A stretch of 64,000 nucleotides of DNA from Streptomyces cyaneofuscatus (GTDB lineage: Bacteria; Actinomycetota; Actinomycetes; Streptomycetales; Streptomycetaceae), in assembly GCF_000718135.1 (NCBI RefSeq), contig NZ_JOEM01000026.1:1-64000 (forward strand). Reading direction: 5' to 3'. How positions within the stretch are numbered: the stretch's first letter is position 1; each line of letters begins with the position of its first letter. Under the pieces are notes generated by a model, which saw nothing but the letters and a program-made list of their open reading frames with translations, had not been told where the DNA came from and did not search any database. This document shows, in pieces, positions 53,647 to 61,724 of this stretch. A program made the translations under genes and the position numbers.

Positions 53647-54282
53647 ATGTCCCGCACCCGCACGCGTACCGCCGCCCTCTTCACCGTCCCGCTCGTCGTC
53701 GCCGGGGTCCTGGCCACCACCGCTGCCGCCGCGCCCGCCGGAGCCACCACTCCGCGCCCCGGCCCGTCCCTCACCTGCAAGGGCAAGGGCGTCGACGCGA
53801 AGGCCCTGGTACGGGCCCGGGCCGCGACCGTCATCGACGCGTCGCCGGCCACCGTCTGGAAGCTCCAGACGGACGTGGAGCGCTGGCCGGACTGGCAGGC
53901 CCACGTCACAGGCGTGGACCGCCTCGACCACGGGCGCTTCCGCCCCGGTTCGGCGTTCCGGTGGACGACCCCGATCCCGCCGAACCCGGCAACTCCCGCC
54001 ACCAGCCTGGACATCACGTCCACCGTCAAGCAGCTGAAGCCCAACTCCTGCATCCGTTGGACCGGTCCGGCCGTCGGCGAGGGGCTGCACATCGACGGCG
54101 TCCACGTCTGGAGCTTCACGAAGGTCCGGGGCGGGGTCCTCGTGCGGACCGAGGAGACCCACACCGGGGAGCAGGTCGACGCGAACGTCCCCTTCGCGAC
54201 CGAGATCCTCCAGCAGGGGCTGGACGCGTGGCTGGCCGATCTGAAGACGGCCGCAGAGGCCCGGTCCTGCCCCCGCCGCTGA
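53647..54282 (+). CDS. secreted SRPBCC (START-like) protein
   Basis: A 211-residue protein with a signal peptide (TAALFTVPLVVAGVLATTAA, about 1-33) and an SRPBCC fold: VIDASPATVWKLQTDVERWPDWQ, DITSTVKQLKPNSCIRWTG and TRTEETHTG-like strand. The fold binds hydrophobic ligands; exported members are uncommon. ATG 53647 follows AAGGAG. Probably repressed by the divergent TetR. Confidence 0.87.
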   Translation: MSRTRTRTAALFTVPLVVAGVLATTAAAAPAGATTPRPGPSLTCKGKGVDAKALVRARAATVIDASPATVWKLQTDVERWPDWQAHVTGVDRLDHGRFRPGSAFRWTTPIPPNPATPATSLDITSTVKQLKPNSCIRWTGPAVGEGLHIDGVHVWSFTKVRGGVLVRTEETHTGEQVDANVPFATEILQQGLDAWLADLKTAAEARSCPRR

Positions 54283-54283
54283 C

Positions 54284-55333
54284 TCAGAAGACCAGGACCC
54301 CCCGCGCCACCCGCCCGTGGTGGGCGTCGTCGGCGGCCTTGGCGAAATCCTCCACCGGGTAGGTCTCGGTGACCAGTTCGTCCAGCAGCAGCCGGCCCTC
54401 CCGGTACAGGTCCGCGTACAGGGCGATGTCGCGCTGCGGCCGCGAGGAGCCGTAACGGCAGCCGAGGATCGACTTGTCCAGGTACATCGAGGAGACGGTG
54501 AACGACGCCTCGGCGCTCGCCGCCGGTACGCCGAGCAGGACCGCCTGGCCGTGCCGGTCCAGCAGGTCGATCGCCTGCCGGATCAGCTCGGTGCGGCCGA
54601 CGCACTCGAAGGCGTGGTCGGCTCCGTCGGGGAGGATGTCGCGCACCCCCTCGGCGCTCGTCAGGAAGTGCGTGGCGCCGAACTGCCGGGCCACCGCCTC
54701 CTTCGCCGGGTTGCTGTCGACGGCGACGACGGTGAGCGCACCGGCCAGCCGGGCACCCTGGAGCACGTTGAGGCCGATGCCGCCGGTGCCGATGACCACG
54801 ACGCTGTCGCCCCGGTCGACCTTCGCCCGGTTCAGTACGGCCCCGACGCCGGTGAGGACCCCGCAGCCGATCAGGGCGGCGGAGGTGAGGGGGAGGTCGG
54901 CGGGGATGCGTACCGCCTGCACAGCTCGTACCAACGTACGTTCCGCGAAAGCTGAGTTGGAGGCGAACTGGAACAGTTTCTCGCCCCCGCGCGAGAACGG
55001 CCGCCCGGGCCGCCCGATCGCCTTCCGGCACATGGTCGGCCTGCCCCGGTCACACTGGGCGCACGCCCCGCAGTTGGCGAGGGTCGACAGCGCGACATGA
55101 TCACCCGGCCGTACGTGGCTGACGCCGGGTCCGACGGCCTCCACCACGCCCGCGCCCTCGTGGCCGAGCACGACGGGGACGGGGAAGGGGATCGTGCCGT
55201 CGATGACGGACAGGTCGCTGTGGCAGAGACCGGCGGCGGCCACCGCGACGAGCACCTCGCCGGGGCCGGGGTCGCGTATCTCCAGGTCGTCGACGACCTC
55301 GGTCCGTGTGCCGTCGAAGACGACGCCTCTCAT
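54284..55333 (-). CDS. zinc-dependent alcohol dehydrogenase
   Basis: A 349-residue medium-chain dehydrogenase. Catalytic zinc site CHSD and GHEGAG; structural zinc [18 protein letters not shown]-binding GTGGIGLNV. This resembles the Mycobacterium Rv-type alcohol dehydrogenases next to acyl-CoA dehydrogenases. It oxidises an alcohol to an aldehyde or ketone. ATG 55333 overlaps the acyl-CoA dehydrogenase stop (ATGA). Third gene of the SDR-acyl-CoA dehydrogenase-alcohol dehydrogenase unit. The stop is 1 nt from the SRPBCC stop. Confidence 0.93.
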   Translation of the reverse strand: MRGVVFDGTRTEVVDDLEIRDPGPGEVLVAVAAAGLCHSDLSVIDGTIPFPVPVVLGHEGAGVVEAVGPGVSHVRPGDHVALSTLANCGACAQCDRGRPTMCRKAIGRPGRPFSRGGEKLFQFASNSAFAERTLVRAVQAVRIPADLPLTSAALIGCGVLTGVGAVLNRAKVDRGDSVVVIGTGGIGLNVLQGARLAGALTVVAVDSNPAKEAVARQFGATHFLTSAEGVRDILPDGADHAFECVGRTELIRQAIDLLDRHGQAVLLGVPAASAEASFTVSSMYLDKSILGCRYGSSRPQRDIALYADLYREGRLLLDELVTETYPVEDFAKAADDAHHGRVARGVLVF

Positions 55334-56457
55334 CTCGGCTCCCTCGGTAGGCCGAGCACCCGCTCGGCGATGATGTTCCGCTGGATCTCGTCGGAGCCGC
55401 CGTAGATGGTGTCGGCCCGGGTGAAGAGGAACAGGTGTTGCGCGGGGTTGAGTTCGTACGGCTGTTCCGGCGACCAGGGCTGTGGGCCGACGGCCCCCGC
55501 CTCGCCCCTCACCTCCACCGCCAGCTCGCCGAGCCGCTGGTGCCAGCCGCCCCAGAGGAGCTTGGCCACGCTGGGGGCGCCCGGGTCGCCGGGGGTGCCG
55601 AGGGTGCGGAGGGCGTGGCGGCGCATGGTGACGAGCTCGGCCCACTGGCGTACGAGCCGGGCTCGGAGCACCGGGTCCTCGGCGGCCCCGGTCGCCCGGG
55701 CGGCGGCGATGACCTCATTCAACTCCTGCGCGAAACCGATCTGTTGGGCGAGGGTGGAGACGCCGCGCTCCAGGGCGAGCAGCCCCATGGCGACGGCCCA
55801 TCCGTTGCCCTCGCCGCCGACCGCCTCGGCGGCCCGGGCCCCGTCGAAGAAGACCTCGTTGAACTCGCTGGTGCCCGTCATCTGGCGGATCGGCCGCACC
55901 TCGATCCTGCCCGGCTGGTCCATCTCCACCAGGAGGAAGGAGAGACCGTGGTGGCGGGTGGAGCCGGGTTCGGTGCGGGCGAGGACGAAGCACCAGTCGG
56001 CGTCCTGGGCGAGGGAGGTCCAGATCTTCTGGCCGGTGACGGTGTAGCCGCCGGTGCCGTCCGGGGTGGCGGTGGTCCGGATCCCGGCGAGGTCGGACCC
56101 GGCGCCGGGTTCGCTGTACCCCTGGCACCAGAGGGTCTCGCCGCGGGCGATGGGGGGCAGGTGGCGGCGCCGCTGCTCCTCGGTGCCGTAGGCGATGAGG
56201 GTGGGGGCGAGGAGGTTCTCGCCGATGTGGCCCATGCGGGGCGGGGCGGTGGAGCGGGCGTACTCCTCGGCCCAGATGACCTGGTGGGTGAGGGGGGCGG
56301 GGCGGTTGCCGTAGCCCGCGCCGCCGCCGTCCTCCGGCCAGCCGATGCCGATCCACCCCGCCCGGCCCAGCTCGCGTTCCCACGCGCGAGGGTCAGGGGT
56401 GGGGGTGTCGGCGAGGTGACTGTCCAGCCAGGCGCGTACCTCGGTACGAAAGTCCAT
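55330..56457 (-). CDS. acyl-CoA dehydrogenase (CaiA/FadE-like)
   Basis: A 375-residue FAD enzyme: [60 protein letters not shown] and [19 protein letters not shown] at the end. In the canonical YEG position it reads YGG, so the usual glutamate base is missing; steroid-type FadE enzymes show this. ATG 56457. The repeat array (56500-56632) separates it from the SDR gene. Confidence 0.92.
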   Translation of the reverse strand: MDFRTEVRAWLDSHLADTPTPDPRAWERELGRAGWIGIGWPEDGGGAGYGNRPAPLTHQVIWAEEYARSTAPPRMGHIGENLLAPTLIAYGTEEQRRRHLPPIARGETLWCQGYSEPGAGSDLAGIRTTATPDGTGGYTVTGQKIWTSLAQDADWCFVLARTEPGSTRHHGLSFLLVEMDQPGRIEVRPIRQMTGTSEFNEVFFDGARAAEAVGGEGNGWAVAMGLLALERGVSTLAQQIGFAQELNEVIAAARATGAAEDPVLRARLVRQWAELVTMRRHALRTLGTPGDPGAPSVAKLLWGGWHQRLGELAVEVRGEAGAVGPQPWSPEQPYELNPAQHLFLFTRADTIYGGSDEIQRNIIAERVLGLPREPR

Positions 56458-56473
56458 GCGTGCCTCCTGTTCC

Positions 56474-56490
56474 TGGGGGCTCCGCCCCCA
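56474..56490. repeat. GGGGCTCCGCCCC-type hairpin
   Basis: TGGGGGC-TCC-GCCCCCA, 7-bp perfect arms with a 3-nt loop, 17 nt upstream of the acyl-CoA dehydrogenase ATG. It is part of the repeat cluster between SDR and acyl-CoA dehydrogenase. Confidence 0.65.
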
Positions 56491-56499
56491 GACCCCCGC

Positions 56500-56632
56500 T
56501 CCTCAATCGCCGGAGAGGCTTGGTTGTTCGGGCACCCGCTCCTCAAACGCCGGAGGGGCTGGATCGTCGGCCCCAACGCCGGAGCGGCCGAAAGGGGGGC
56601 GGCCCCGTCCTCAATCGCCGGACGGGCTGGAG
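56500..56632. repeat. array of CCTCAAACGCCGGACGGGCT-type repeats
   Basis: Units in the same orientation at 56500-56520, 56540-56562, 56608-56632 and a partial one near 56574-56589. The same unit forms the 29-bp inverted repeat at 18670-18735. In this array the last unit includes the SDR stop codon and the tail SSPSGD of the SDR. Confidence 0.88.
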
Positions 56633-57549
56633 GGTGCGTTCGGGCGGGAGCCGGCCCGTGCCGCCTGCGCCATCTCCTCCACCCGCGCCAGCATCGGCAT
56701 CGGGTCCGTCCCCACCGTCCCCGGGAGGAACTCCGCGATCCGTTCCGGGGTCCACGGCGCCCCCTCCGCGTACCCCGCCCGCAGCTCCCTCGGCTGGGCC
56801 CAGACCGCGATCTTGGGGCCTGCGATCGTGTACACCTGGCCGGTGATCCGCTCCTCCCGCGCCCGCTCGCTCAGCAGGTAGACCACCAGCGCCGCCACGT
56901 CCTCCGGCTCCCCGATCTCGGAGAGCTCCATCGGCACCCCGGCCGACATCCGGGTCCGGGCCACCGGGGCGACCGCGTTGGCCGTCACCCCGTAACGGTG
57001 CAGGCCCAGCGCCGCGCTGCGGACCAGCGAGATGATCCCGCCCTTCGCCGCGCTGTAGTTGGCCTGGGACACGCTCCCCTGGTGGTTGCCGCTGGTGAAG
57101 CCGATCAGCGTGCCCCCGCCCTCCTGCTTCCGCATCACCGCCGATGCCGCGCGGAAGACCGTGAACGTGCCCTTCAGGTGCGTCGCGAGGACCGGGTCCC
57201 ACTCCTCCTCGGACATGTTGAACAGCATCCGCTCCCGCAGGATCCCGGCCACGCAGACCACCCCGTCGAGCCGGCCGTACTCCGCCAGGGCCGTGTCCAC
57301 GATCCGCTGTCCGCCCGCCATCGTGGAGATGTCGTCGGCCACCGCGACCGCCTGCCCGCCCGCCGCCTCGATCTCCTTGACCACCGACCGGGCGATCTCG
57401 CTGGTGGGCTCGGACCCCTCCACCGAGACGCCGTAGTCGTTGACGACGACCCGCGCCCCCTCCGCCGCCGCGCCAAGCGCCACCGCCCGTCCGATGCCCC
57501 GGCCGGCCCCCGTGACGGCGACCACCTTGCCTGCCAAGAAGTTCCCCAT
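56611..57549 (-). CDS. short-chain dehydrogenase/reductase
   Basis: A 312-residue SDR: VAVTGAGRGIGRAVALGAA, NDYGVSVEGSEPTSE, the catalytic Ser region SGNHQGSVSQ, YSAAKGG (Tyr/Lys) and NAVAPVARTRM. The size and insertion fit the FabG-like or 17-beta-HSD4-like type that acts on 3-hydroxyacyl-CoAs. ATG 57549. The C-terminal SSPSGD and stop are coded by the dispersed repeat at 56608-56632. Operator copy 9 is 22 nt upstream; it heads the SDR-ACAD-ADH unit. Confidence 0.92.
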   Translation of the reverse strand: MGNFLAGKVVAVTGAGRGIGRAVALGAAAEGARVVVNDYGVSVEGSEPTSEIARSVVKEIEAAGGQAVAVADDISTMAGGQRIVDTALAEYGRLDGVVCVAGILRERMLFNMSEEEWDPVLATHLKGTFTVFRAASAVMRKQEGGGTLIGFTSGNHQGSVSQANYSAAKGGIISLVRSAALGLHRYGVTANAVAPVARTRMSAGVPMELSEIGEPEDVAALVVYLLSERAREERITGQVYTIAGPKIAVWAQPRELRAGYAEGAPWTPERIAEFLPGTVGTDPMPMLARVEEMAQAARAGSRPNAPSSPSGD

Positions 57550-57571
57550 GCCCGGCCCCTTCCCGCGGTTT

Positions 57572-57586
57572 CTGACGGACCGTTAG
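57572..57586. promoter_or_regulatory. catabolic operator palindrome, copy 9
   Basis: CTGACGGACCGTTAG, seven-base arms with one mismatch, in the divergent region between SDR and cyclase genes. TAAAAT on the minus strand (57593-57588) is a -10 candidate for the SDR operon. A degenerate copy TTTACGGGCAGTCAG follows at 57589-57603. Confidence 0.78.
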
Positions 57587-57633
57587 ATTTTACGGGCAGT
57601 CAGATGCTCCGGCACAAGACCCAGGAGGTCCCC

Positions 57634-58560
57634 ATGTCCCTGCCGGCCGAGTTCCACGAACGCGCCGAGCGCGTGAACAACTGGGGGCGCTGGGGCGAGG
57701 CCGACGAGCGCGGGACGCTCAACCTGATCACCGACGCCGTCGTACGGGAGGCCGTCGCCACCGTCCGGAGCGGTCGCCGGATACCGCTCGCGCTGCCGCT
57801 CCGGCACGGCGGCGTGCAGAGCGGATTCATCCCGGGACGGATCGACCCGCTGCACACGATGGTCCAGATCAACCAGGAGATCTTCGGCCCGGGGACCGTC
57901 GCCACCAGCGACGACACCGTCACCATGGGGCTCCAGGCCGCCACCCACTGGGACGCCCTGACCCACGCCTCGCACGGCGGCCGGATCTACAACGGGCGCC
58001 CTGCCGACACCATCACGGCGCACGCCGGCGCGCAGTTCTCGTCGATCGCCGCCGTGGAGCATGTCGTGTCACGGGGCGTGCTGCTCGATGTCGCGCGCGC
58101 CCGGGGCGTGGACCGGCTGGCCGGCGATCACGCCGTCACGCCGGAGGATCTGGACGCGGCGGAGGAGTTCGGGGGCGTACGCGTACGGGCCGGGGACGTC
58201 GTCCTCGTACGGACAGGGCAGGTGCAGGTCGTCCTGGCCGGGGACCGGCACGCGTACGGCTATCCGTCGCCCGGGCTGTCCGTGCGCACGCCCGAGTGGT
58301 TCCACGCCCGGGATGTGGCGGCGGTCGCCAACGACACCCTGACCTTCGAGATCTTCCCGCCGGAGATCGAGGACCTGTGGCTGCCCGTGCACGCGCTCCA
58401 CCTCGTCGAGATGGGCATGCTCCAGGGCCAGAACTGGGACCTGGAGGAGCTGTCCACAGCCTGTGCGGAGGAGCGGCGGTACGCCTTCCTGCTCACCGCC
58501 GCGCCGGAGCCGTTCACCGGGGCCACCGGATCTCCGGTCGCCCCGGTCGCGGTGCTGTGA
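57634..58560 (+). CDS. cyclase family protein (kynurenine formamidase-like hydrolase)
   Basis: A 308-residue protein of the cyclase/metal-dependent hydrolase family: NNWGRWGEADERGTLNLITD, GLQAATHWDALTHASHGG (metal-binding HxxxxxxH cluster) and DLWLPVHALHLVEMGMLQGQNW. It would hydrolyse an amide or ring bond in a metal-dependent manner. ATG 57634 follows AGGAGG. Divergent from the SDR operon and under operator copy 9, so it belongs to the catabolic set. Confidence 0.9.
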   Translation: MSLPAEFHERAERVNNWGRWGEADERGTLNLITDAVVREAVATVRSGRRIPLALPLRHGGVQSGFIPGRIDPLHTMVQINQEIFGPGTVATSDDTVTMGLQAATHWDALTHASHGGRIYNGRPADTITAHAGAQFSSIAAVEHVVSRGVLLDVARARGVDRLAGDHAVTPEDLDAAEEFGGVRVRAGDVVLVRTGQVQVVLAGDRHAYGYPSPGLSVRTPEWFHARDVAAVANDTLTFEIFPPEIEDLWLPVHALHLVEMGMLQGQNWDLEELSTACAEERRYAFLLTAAPEPFTGATGSPVAPVAVL

Positions 58561-58570
58561 TCCCGTAAAA

Positions 58571-58595
58571 CCTGAGCCCGCAAAAAGCGCTCAGG
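58571..58595. terminator. terminator after the cyclase gene
   Basis: CCTGAGC (58571-58577) and GCTCAGG (58589-58595) with an 11-nt A-rich loop. It overlaps the stop of the convergent anti-sigma-type ATPase gene. Confidence 0.55.
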
Positions 58596-59100
58596 CCAGG
58601 CCGGTCGCGTTCGTGAAGACGCAGGAGGGCGGTTCGCACACCTCGCCGCCCTGCACGACGACCTTCGGCGGCGCCTCCGGGACCGCCGCCGGAGCGCCCC
58701 GGTCCACCTCGCACCAGATCTGCTTCCCGGCGCCCTCCGACTGCCAGCCCCAGCGGTCCGCGAGGCCGTCCACCAGCTCCAGGCCCCGGCCGCCCGTGTC
58801 GTCACCCTCCGCGTGGCGCGGGCGCGGCGGGCAGTCGCTGGCGTCGGCGACCTCCACCCGGACGGTCCCGGCCTCCCCGGCACCTCCACCCCCGCCGAAC
58901 AGCATCCGCAGCACGGCCGGGCAGCCCGTGTGGACGACCGCGTTGGTGACCAGCTCCGAGATGAGCAGGATGAGCGTCTCCGCGAGCGGCTCGTCATCCC
59001 CTATCCCGGAACCGACCAGACGCGACCGCGCCCACCTACGGGCCCGCCCCACCTCTGCGGGATCCGGACCGACCTCCAGCTGAACCTGAAGCACCTGCAC
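58591..59100 (-). CDS. ATP-binding regulatory protein (HATPase, anti-sigma-factor-type)
   Basis: A 169-residue GHKL-type ATPase: N-box ELVTNAVVHTG, G-box GGRGLELVDGLADRWGW, lacking a kinase receiver. This is the RsbW/SpoIIAB-like class common in Streptomyces, usually a serine kinase or anti-sigma factor. GTG 59100. The C-terminus PPSCVFTNATGLA has one cysteine. No anti-anti-sigma gene is next to it; partners unknown. Confidence 0.87.
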   Translation of the reverse strand: MQVLQVQLEVGPDPAEVGRARRWARSRLVGSGIGDDEPLAETLILLISELVTNAVVHTGCPAVLRMLFGGGGGAGEAGTVRVEVADASDCPPRPRHAEGDDTGGRGLELVDGLADRWGWQSEGAGKQIWCEVDRGAPAAVPEAPPKVVVQGGEVCEPPSCVFTNATGLA

Positions 59101-59538
59101 CGCTCACACCATCCGAACCGGCGGACACATCGCCTCGCGCCTCCTCAGGGTCACGGAACGTGATTCCCTTACGCGACAGCATGGTTGACGTACAGTCACC
59201 GCAACAAGCGCTTCGGGCATATTCCAGCGCGAAGGAGTACGCGTGGTGCATACTGTGCGACGCACGCTGCGGGGAGTCGAACAGGAGCGCGCAGAGACCG
59301 CGAGAAACGCTCTTCGGGCAGGCCCGGCACATCTCCGGCAAGAGCCCTCGCCCCGGACCGGAGCCGCCGCACAGGCCGCCCCCGGATCGCCCGGTTCCAG
59401 AACCACTCGCATCCCACGGAGCGTACCCGAGCCCGGCGCCGACTCCACCCGGTGACGAATCACGCAAAGGACACAACCCGGTATCGACGCCGACCGGCTG
59501 CACTGAGTCACGCTCCACCCCCTGCTTCGTCCGGCACG
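59101..59538. other. unassigned 438-nt stretch
   Basis: No gene is strongly supported. The best candidate is the small reading frame at 59243-59455, listed separately. Base use is less biased than in the neighbours, and no terminator or repeat is evident. Confidence 0.4.
59243..59455 (+). CDS. possible small basic protein (uncertain)
   Basis: A 70-residue reading frame with a good GAAGGAG ribosome site 5 nt before GTG 59243. The sequence is Arg/Ala/Pro-rich (MVHTVRRTLRGVEQERAET), with no recognised motif. G+C at third codon positions is only moderate, so it may be an unreal frame. Divergent from the ATP-binding gene. Confidence 0.3.
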   Translation: MVHTVRRTLRGVEQERAETARNALRAGPAHLRQEPSPRTGAAAQAAPGSPGSRTTRIPRSVPEPGADSTR

Positions 59539-60546
59539 TCAACCGAGTGCCGCTGAACCGCTGTACAGCGGCCGTACCGGGCCCAGATCGGCGGCCAGGA
59601 GCTCCTCCGCCTCGGCCGCCGTGAGCCACCGGGCCGCCCGGAGCCAGGCCCGTTTCAGGTGGAGGTGAACATCTGCCTCCCAGGTGAAGCCCATACCGCC
59701 GTGGATCTGGAGGCAGTCCCGCGCGTTACGGACGGCCGCCTCGTCGGCCAGCAGCTTCGCCGCCGCGATCTCCACCGGGTCGCCGGTCACCGCAGCCGCG
59801 TACACGGCGCTGCGGGCCGGTTCGGTGCGGGCGAGCATGTCGGCGCAGAGGTGTTTGACCGCCTGGAACGAACCGATGAGCGAACCGAACTGTTCGCGCG
59901 AACCGGCGTGTTGAACGGCCATCTCGGTCGTGCGCGTGGCGCTCCCGAGCTGTTCGGCAGCGCTGAGAAGCGCCCCTTCGCGGCGGAGTGCGCCGGGGTA
60001 CGCCTCCGAGGCCCCCGCACCCTCCCAGCGCCCCTCCACCCGGTGCAGCGGGGTCAGGGGATCCATCGACCGTACGGGAACGGCCCCCGCCACGAACGCC
60101 TCCAGCACCTCCCCCGTGAGCACCTCCAGCCTCTCCCCCTCGACCACCCCCGCACCTCCCCCCACCAGCACCGCGTCCGCGCCCCCCAGGTCCGCCACCG
60201 GCCGGCCGCCCCCCTCCGCGGCCGTCACCACCGCCTCCCCCTCCGCGGCCCCCTTCACCAGCCCCGCCGCCAGATGCGTCGCCACCAGGGGCCCGGGCAG
60301 CAGCGCCCGGCCCGCCTCCTCGAAGAGCAGCACCGCCTCCGGCAGCCCGAGCCCCACCCCGCCCGCCTCCTCCGGCAGCCGCAGCGCGAAGAACCCGGCG
60401 GCACCCAGCTCCCGCCACAGCGAACGGTCCAGGGCCCCGCCCCGCTCCACCGCCGCCCGCATCCGGTCCCGGTCGAACACCGCGCCGAGCAGGTCGCGCA
60501 TACCGGACCGCAGGGCCCGCTGGTCGTCCGAGAGCTGGAAGTCCAC
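59539..60546 (-). CDS. acyl-CoA dehydrogenase, short partner
   Basis: A 335-residue FadE-like protein: MDFQLSDDQRALRSGMRDLL, LPEEAGGVGLGLPEAVLLFEE and QIHGGMGFTWEADVHLHLKRA. It is about 50 residues shorter than its neighbour, lacks much of the middle beta domain, and has no obvious catalytic base. Adjacent unequal pairs of this type form alpha2-beta2 heterotetramers in steroid side-chain degradation. GTG 60546 is 6 nt after the stop of the longer one; they are one transcript. Confidence 0.9.
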   Translation of the reverse strand: MDFQLSDDQRALRSGMRDLLGAVFDRDRMRAAVERGGALDRSLWRELGAAGFFALRLPEEAGGVGLGLPEAVLLFEEAGRALLPGPLVATHLAAGLVKGAAEGEAVVTAAEGGGRPVADLGGADAVLVGGGAGVVEGERLEVLTGEVLEAFVAGAVPVRSMDPLTPLHRVEGRWEGAGASEAYPGALRREGALLSAAEQLGSATRTTEMAVQHAGSREQFGSLIGSFQAVKHLCADMLARTEPARSAVYAAAVTGDPVEIAAAKLLADEAAVRNARDCLQIHGGMGFTWEADVHLHLKRAWLRAARWLTAAEAEELLAADLGPVRPLYSGSAALG

Positions 60547-60552
60547 GGCGGG

Positions 60553-61710
60553 TCAGCGCCCCTTCGGGAGGCCGAGGATGCGCTCGGCGACGATGTTCCG
60601 CTGGATCTGCGAGGTGCCGGCGGCGATCGTGTACGAGAGGGAGGAGAGCCGGTCCAGGGTCCATTCCCGGTCCAGATCGAAGGCGTCGACGCCGCCGAGC
60701 ACCTCCGCCGCCGCCTCGTACAGGTCTTGGCGGACCCCGGAGTACCGCAGCTTGAAGACCGAGCCGCCGATGCCCGGGACCCCGCCCGTCCGCTCGGACT
60801 CGCTCACGTTCGCCTGCGTCAGCCGCCACAGCGCCCGGAATTCGGCGTTCAGGCGGCCCAGGCGTCGGCGCAGCACCGGGTCGTCCCACCGCCCGTTGCG
60901 GCGGGCCTCGGCTGCCAGGGCCTCCAGGGTGCGGCGGCAGGCGACGACCTCGCCGACGAAGGCCGTACCGCGTTCGAAGGAGAGGGTGACCATGGTGACC
61001 CGCCAGCCGTCGTTCTCGGCGCCGACCCGGTTCCGTACCGGCACCCGGACCTCGTCCAGGAACACCTCCGCGAACTCCGTCGACCCGGCGAGCGTCCGCA
61101 GCGGCCGGACTGTGATCCCGGGGGCGTCCATGGGCATCGCCAGCCAGCTGATCCCCCGGTGCTTCGGCGCCTCCGGGTCCGTCCGCACCAGCAGCTCGCA
61201 CCAGTCGGCCACCTCCGCGTGCGAGGTCCAGATCTTGCTGCCGCTCACCACGTAGTCGTCCCCGTCCCGCACCGCCCGCGTCCGCAGCGCCGCCAGGTCC
61301 GAGCCCGCGTCCGGCTCGCTGAACCCCTGGCACCAGATCTCGTCGCCGCGCAGCACCGGGGGCAGCCAGCGGGCCCGCTGCTCGGCCGTCCCCTCGGCGG
61401 CGACGGTCGGCCCGGCGTGCAGCAGCCCGACGAAGTTCGCCCCGACATAGGGGGCTCCGGCCCGCTCCGTCTCCTCCAGGAAGATCAGGTGTTGCGTCGG
61501 GGTGGCGCCCCGCCCGCCCGCGTCCTCGGGCCAGTGCAGACCCGCGTACCCGGCGTCGTACAGCATCCGCTGCCAGGTGGTGTCGTACGCCCGGCGCGCG
61601 GGCCAGTCGTCGGGCGAGGGCTTCGGGGGCAGGGAAGGGAGGACGCCGGCCAGCCACTCCCTCAGCCGGCCCCGGAACTCCTCCTCGGCCTCCGTGTACG
61701 CGAGATCCAC
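60553..61710 (-). CDS. acyl-CoA dehydrogenase, long partner
   Basis: A 385-residue FadE-type enzyme: LAYTEAEEEFRGRLREWLAG, CQGFSEPDAGSDLAALRTRA, GSKIWTSHAEVADWCELLVRT and AAGTSQIQRNIVAERILGLP. The Glu of the YEG motif is replaced (TIAAG). GTG 61710 follows GGCAGGAC. It is the second gene of the operon led by the amidohydrolase (14-nt gap). It probably pairs with the shorter one downstream. Confidence 0.92.
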   Translation of the reverse strand: MDLAYTEAEEEFRGRLREWLAGVLPSLPPKPSPDDWPARRAYDTTWQRMLYDAGYAGLHWPEDAGGRGATPTQHLIFLEETERAGAPYVGANFVGLLHAGPTVAAEGTAEQRARWLPPVLRGDEIWCQGFSEPDAGSDLAALRTRAVRDGDDYVVSGSKIWTSHAEVADWCELLVRTDPEAPKHRGISWLAMPMDAPGITVRPLRTLAGSTEFAEVFLDEVRVPVRNRVGAENDGWRVTMVTLSFERGTAFVGEVVACRRTLEALAAEARRNGRWDDPVLRRRLGRLNAEFRALWRLTQANVSESERTGGVPGIGGSVFKLRYSGVRQDLYEAAAEVLGGVDAFDLDREWTLDRLSSLSYTIAAGTSQIQRNIVAERILGLPKGR

Positions 61711-61724
61711 CGTCCTGCCCCCGC

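Noticed and set aside
56500..56632. The repeat array as a CRISPR or an attachment site.
   Set aside because: Unit spacing is irregular (40, about 34, about 34 nt), units differ, and no integrase or tRNA is next to it.
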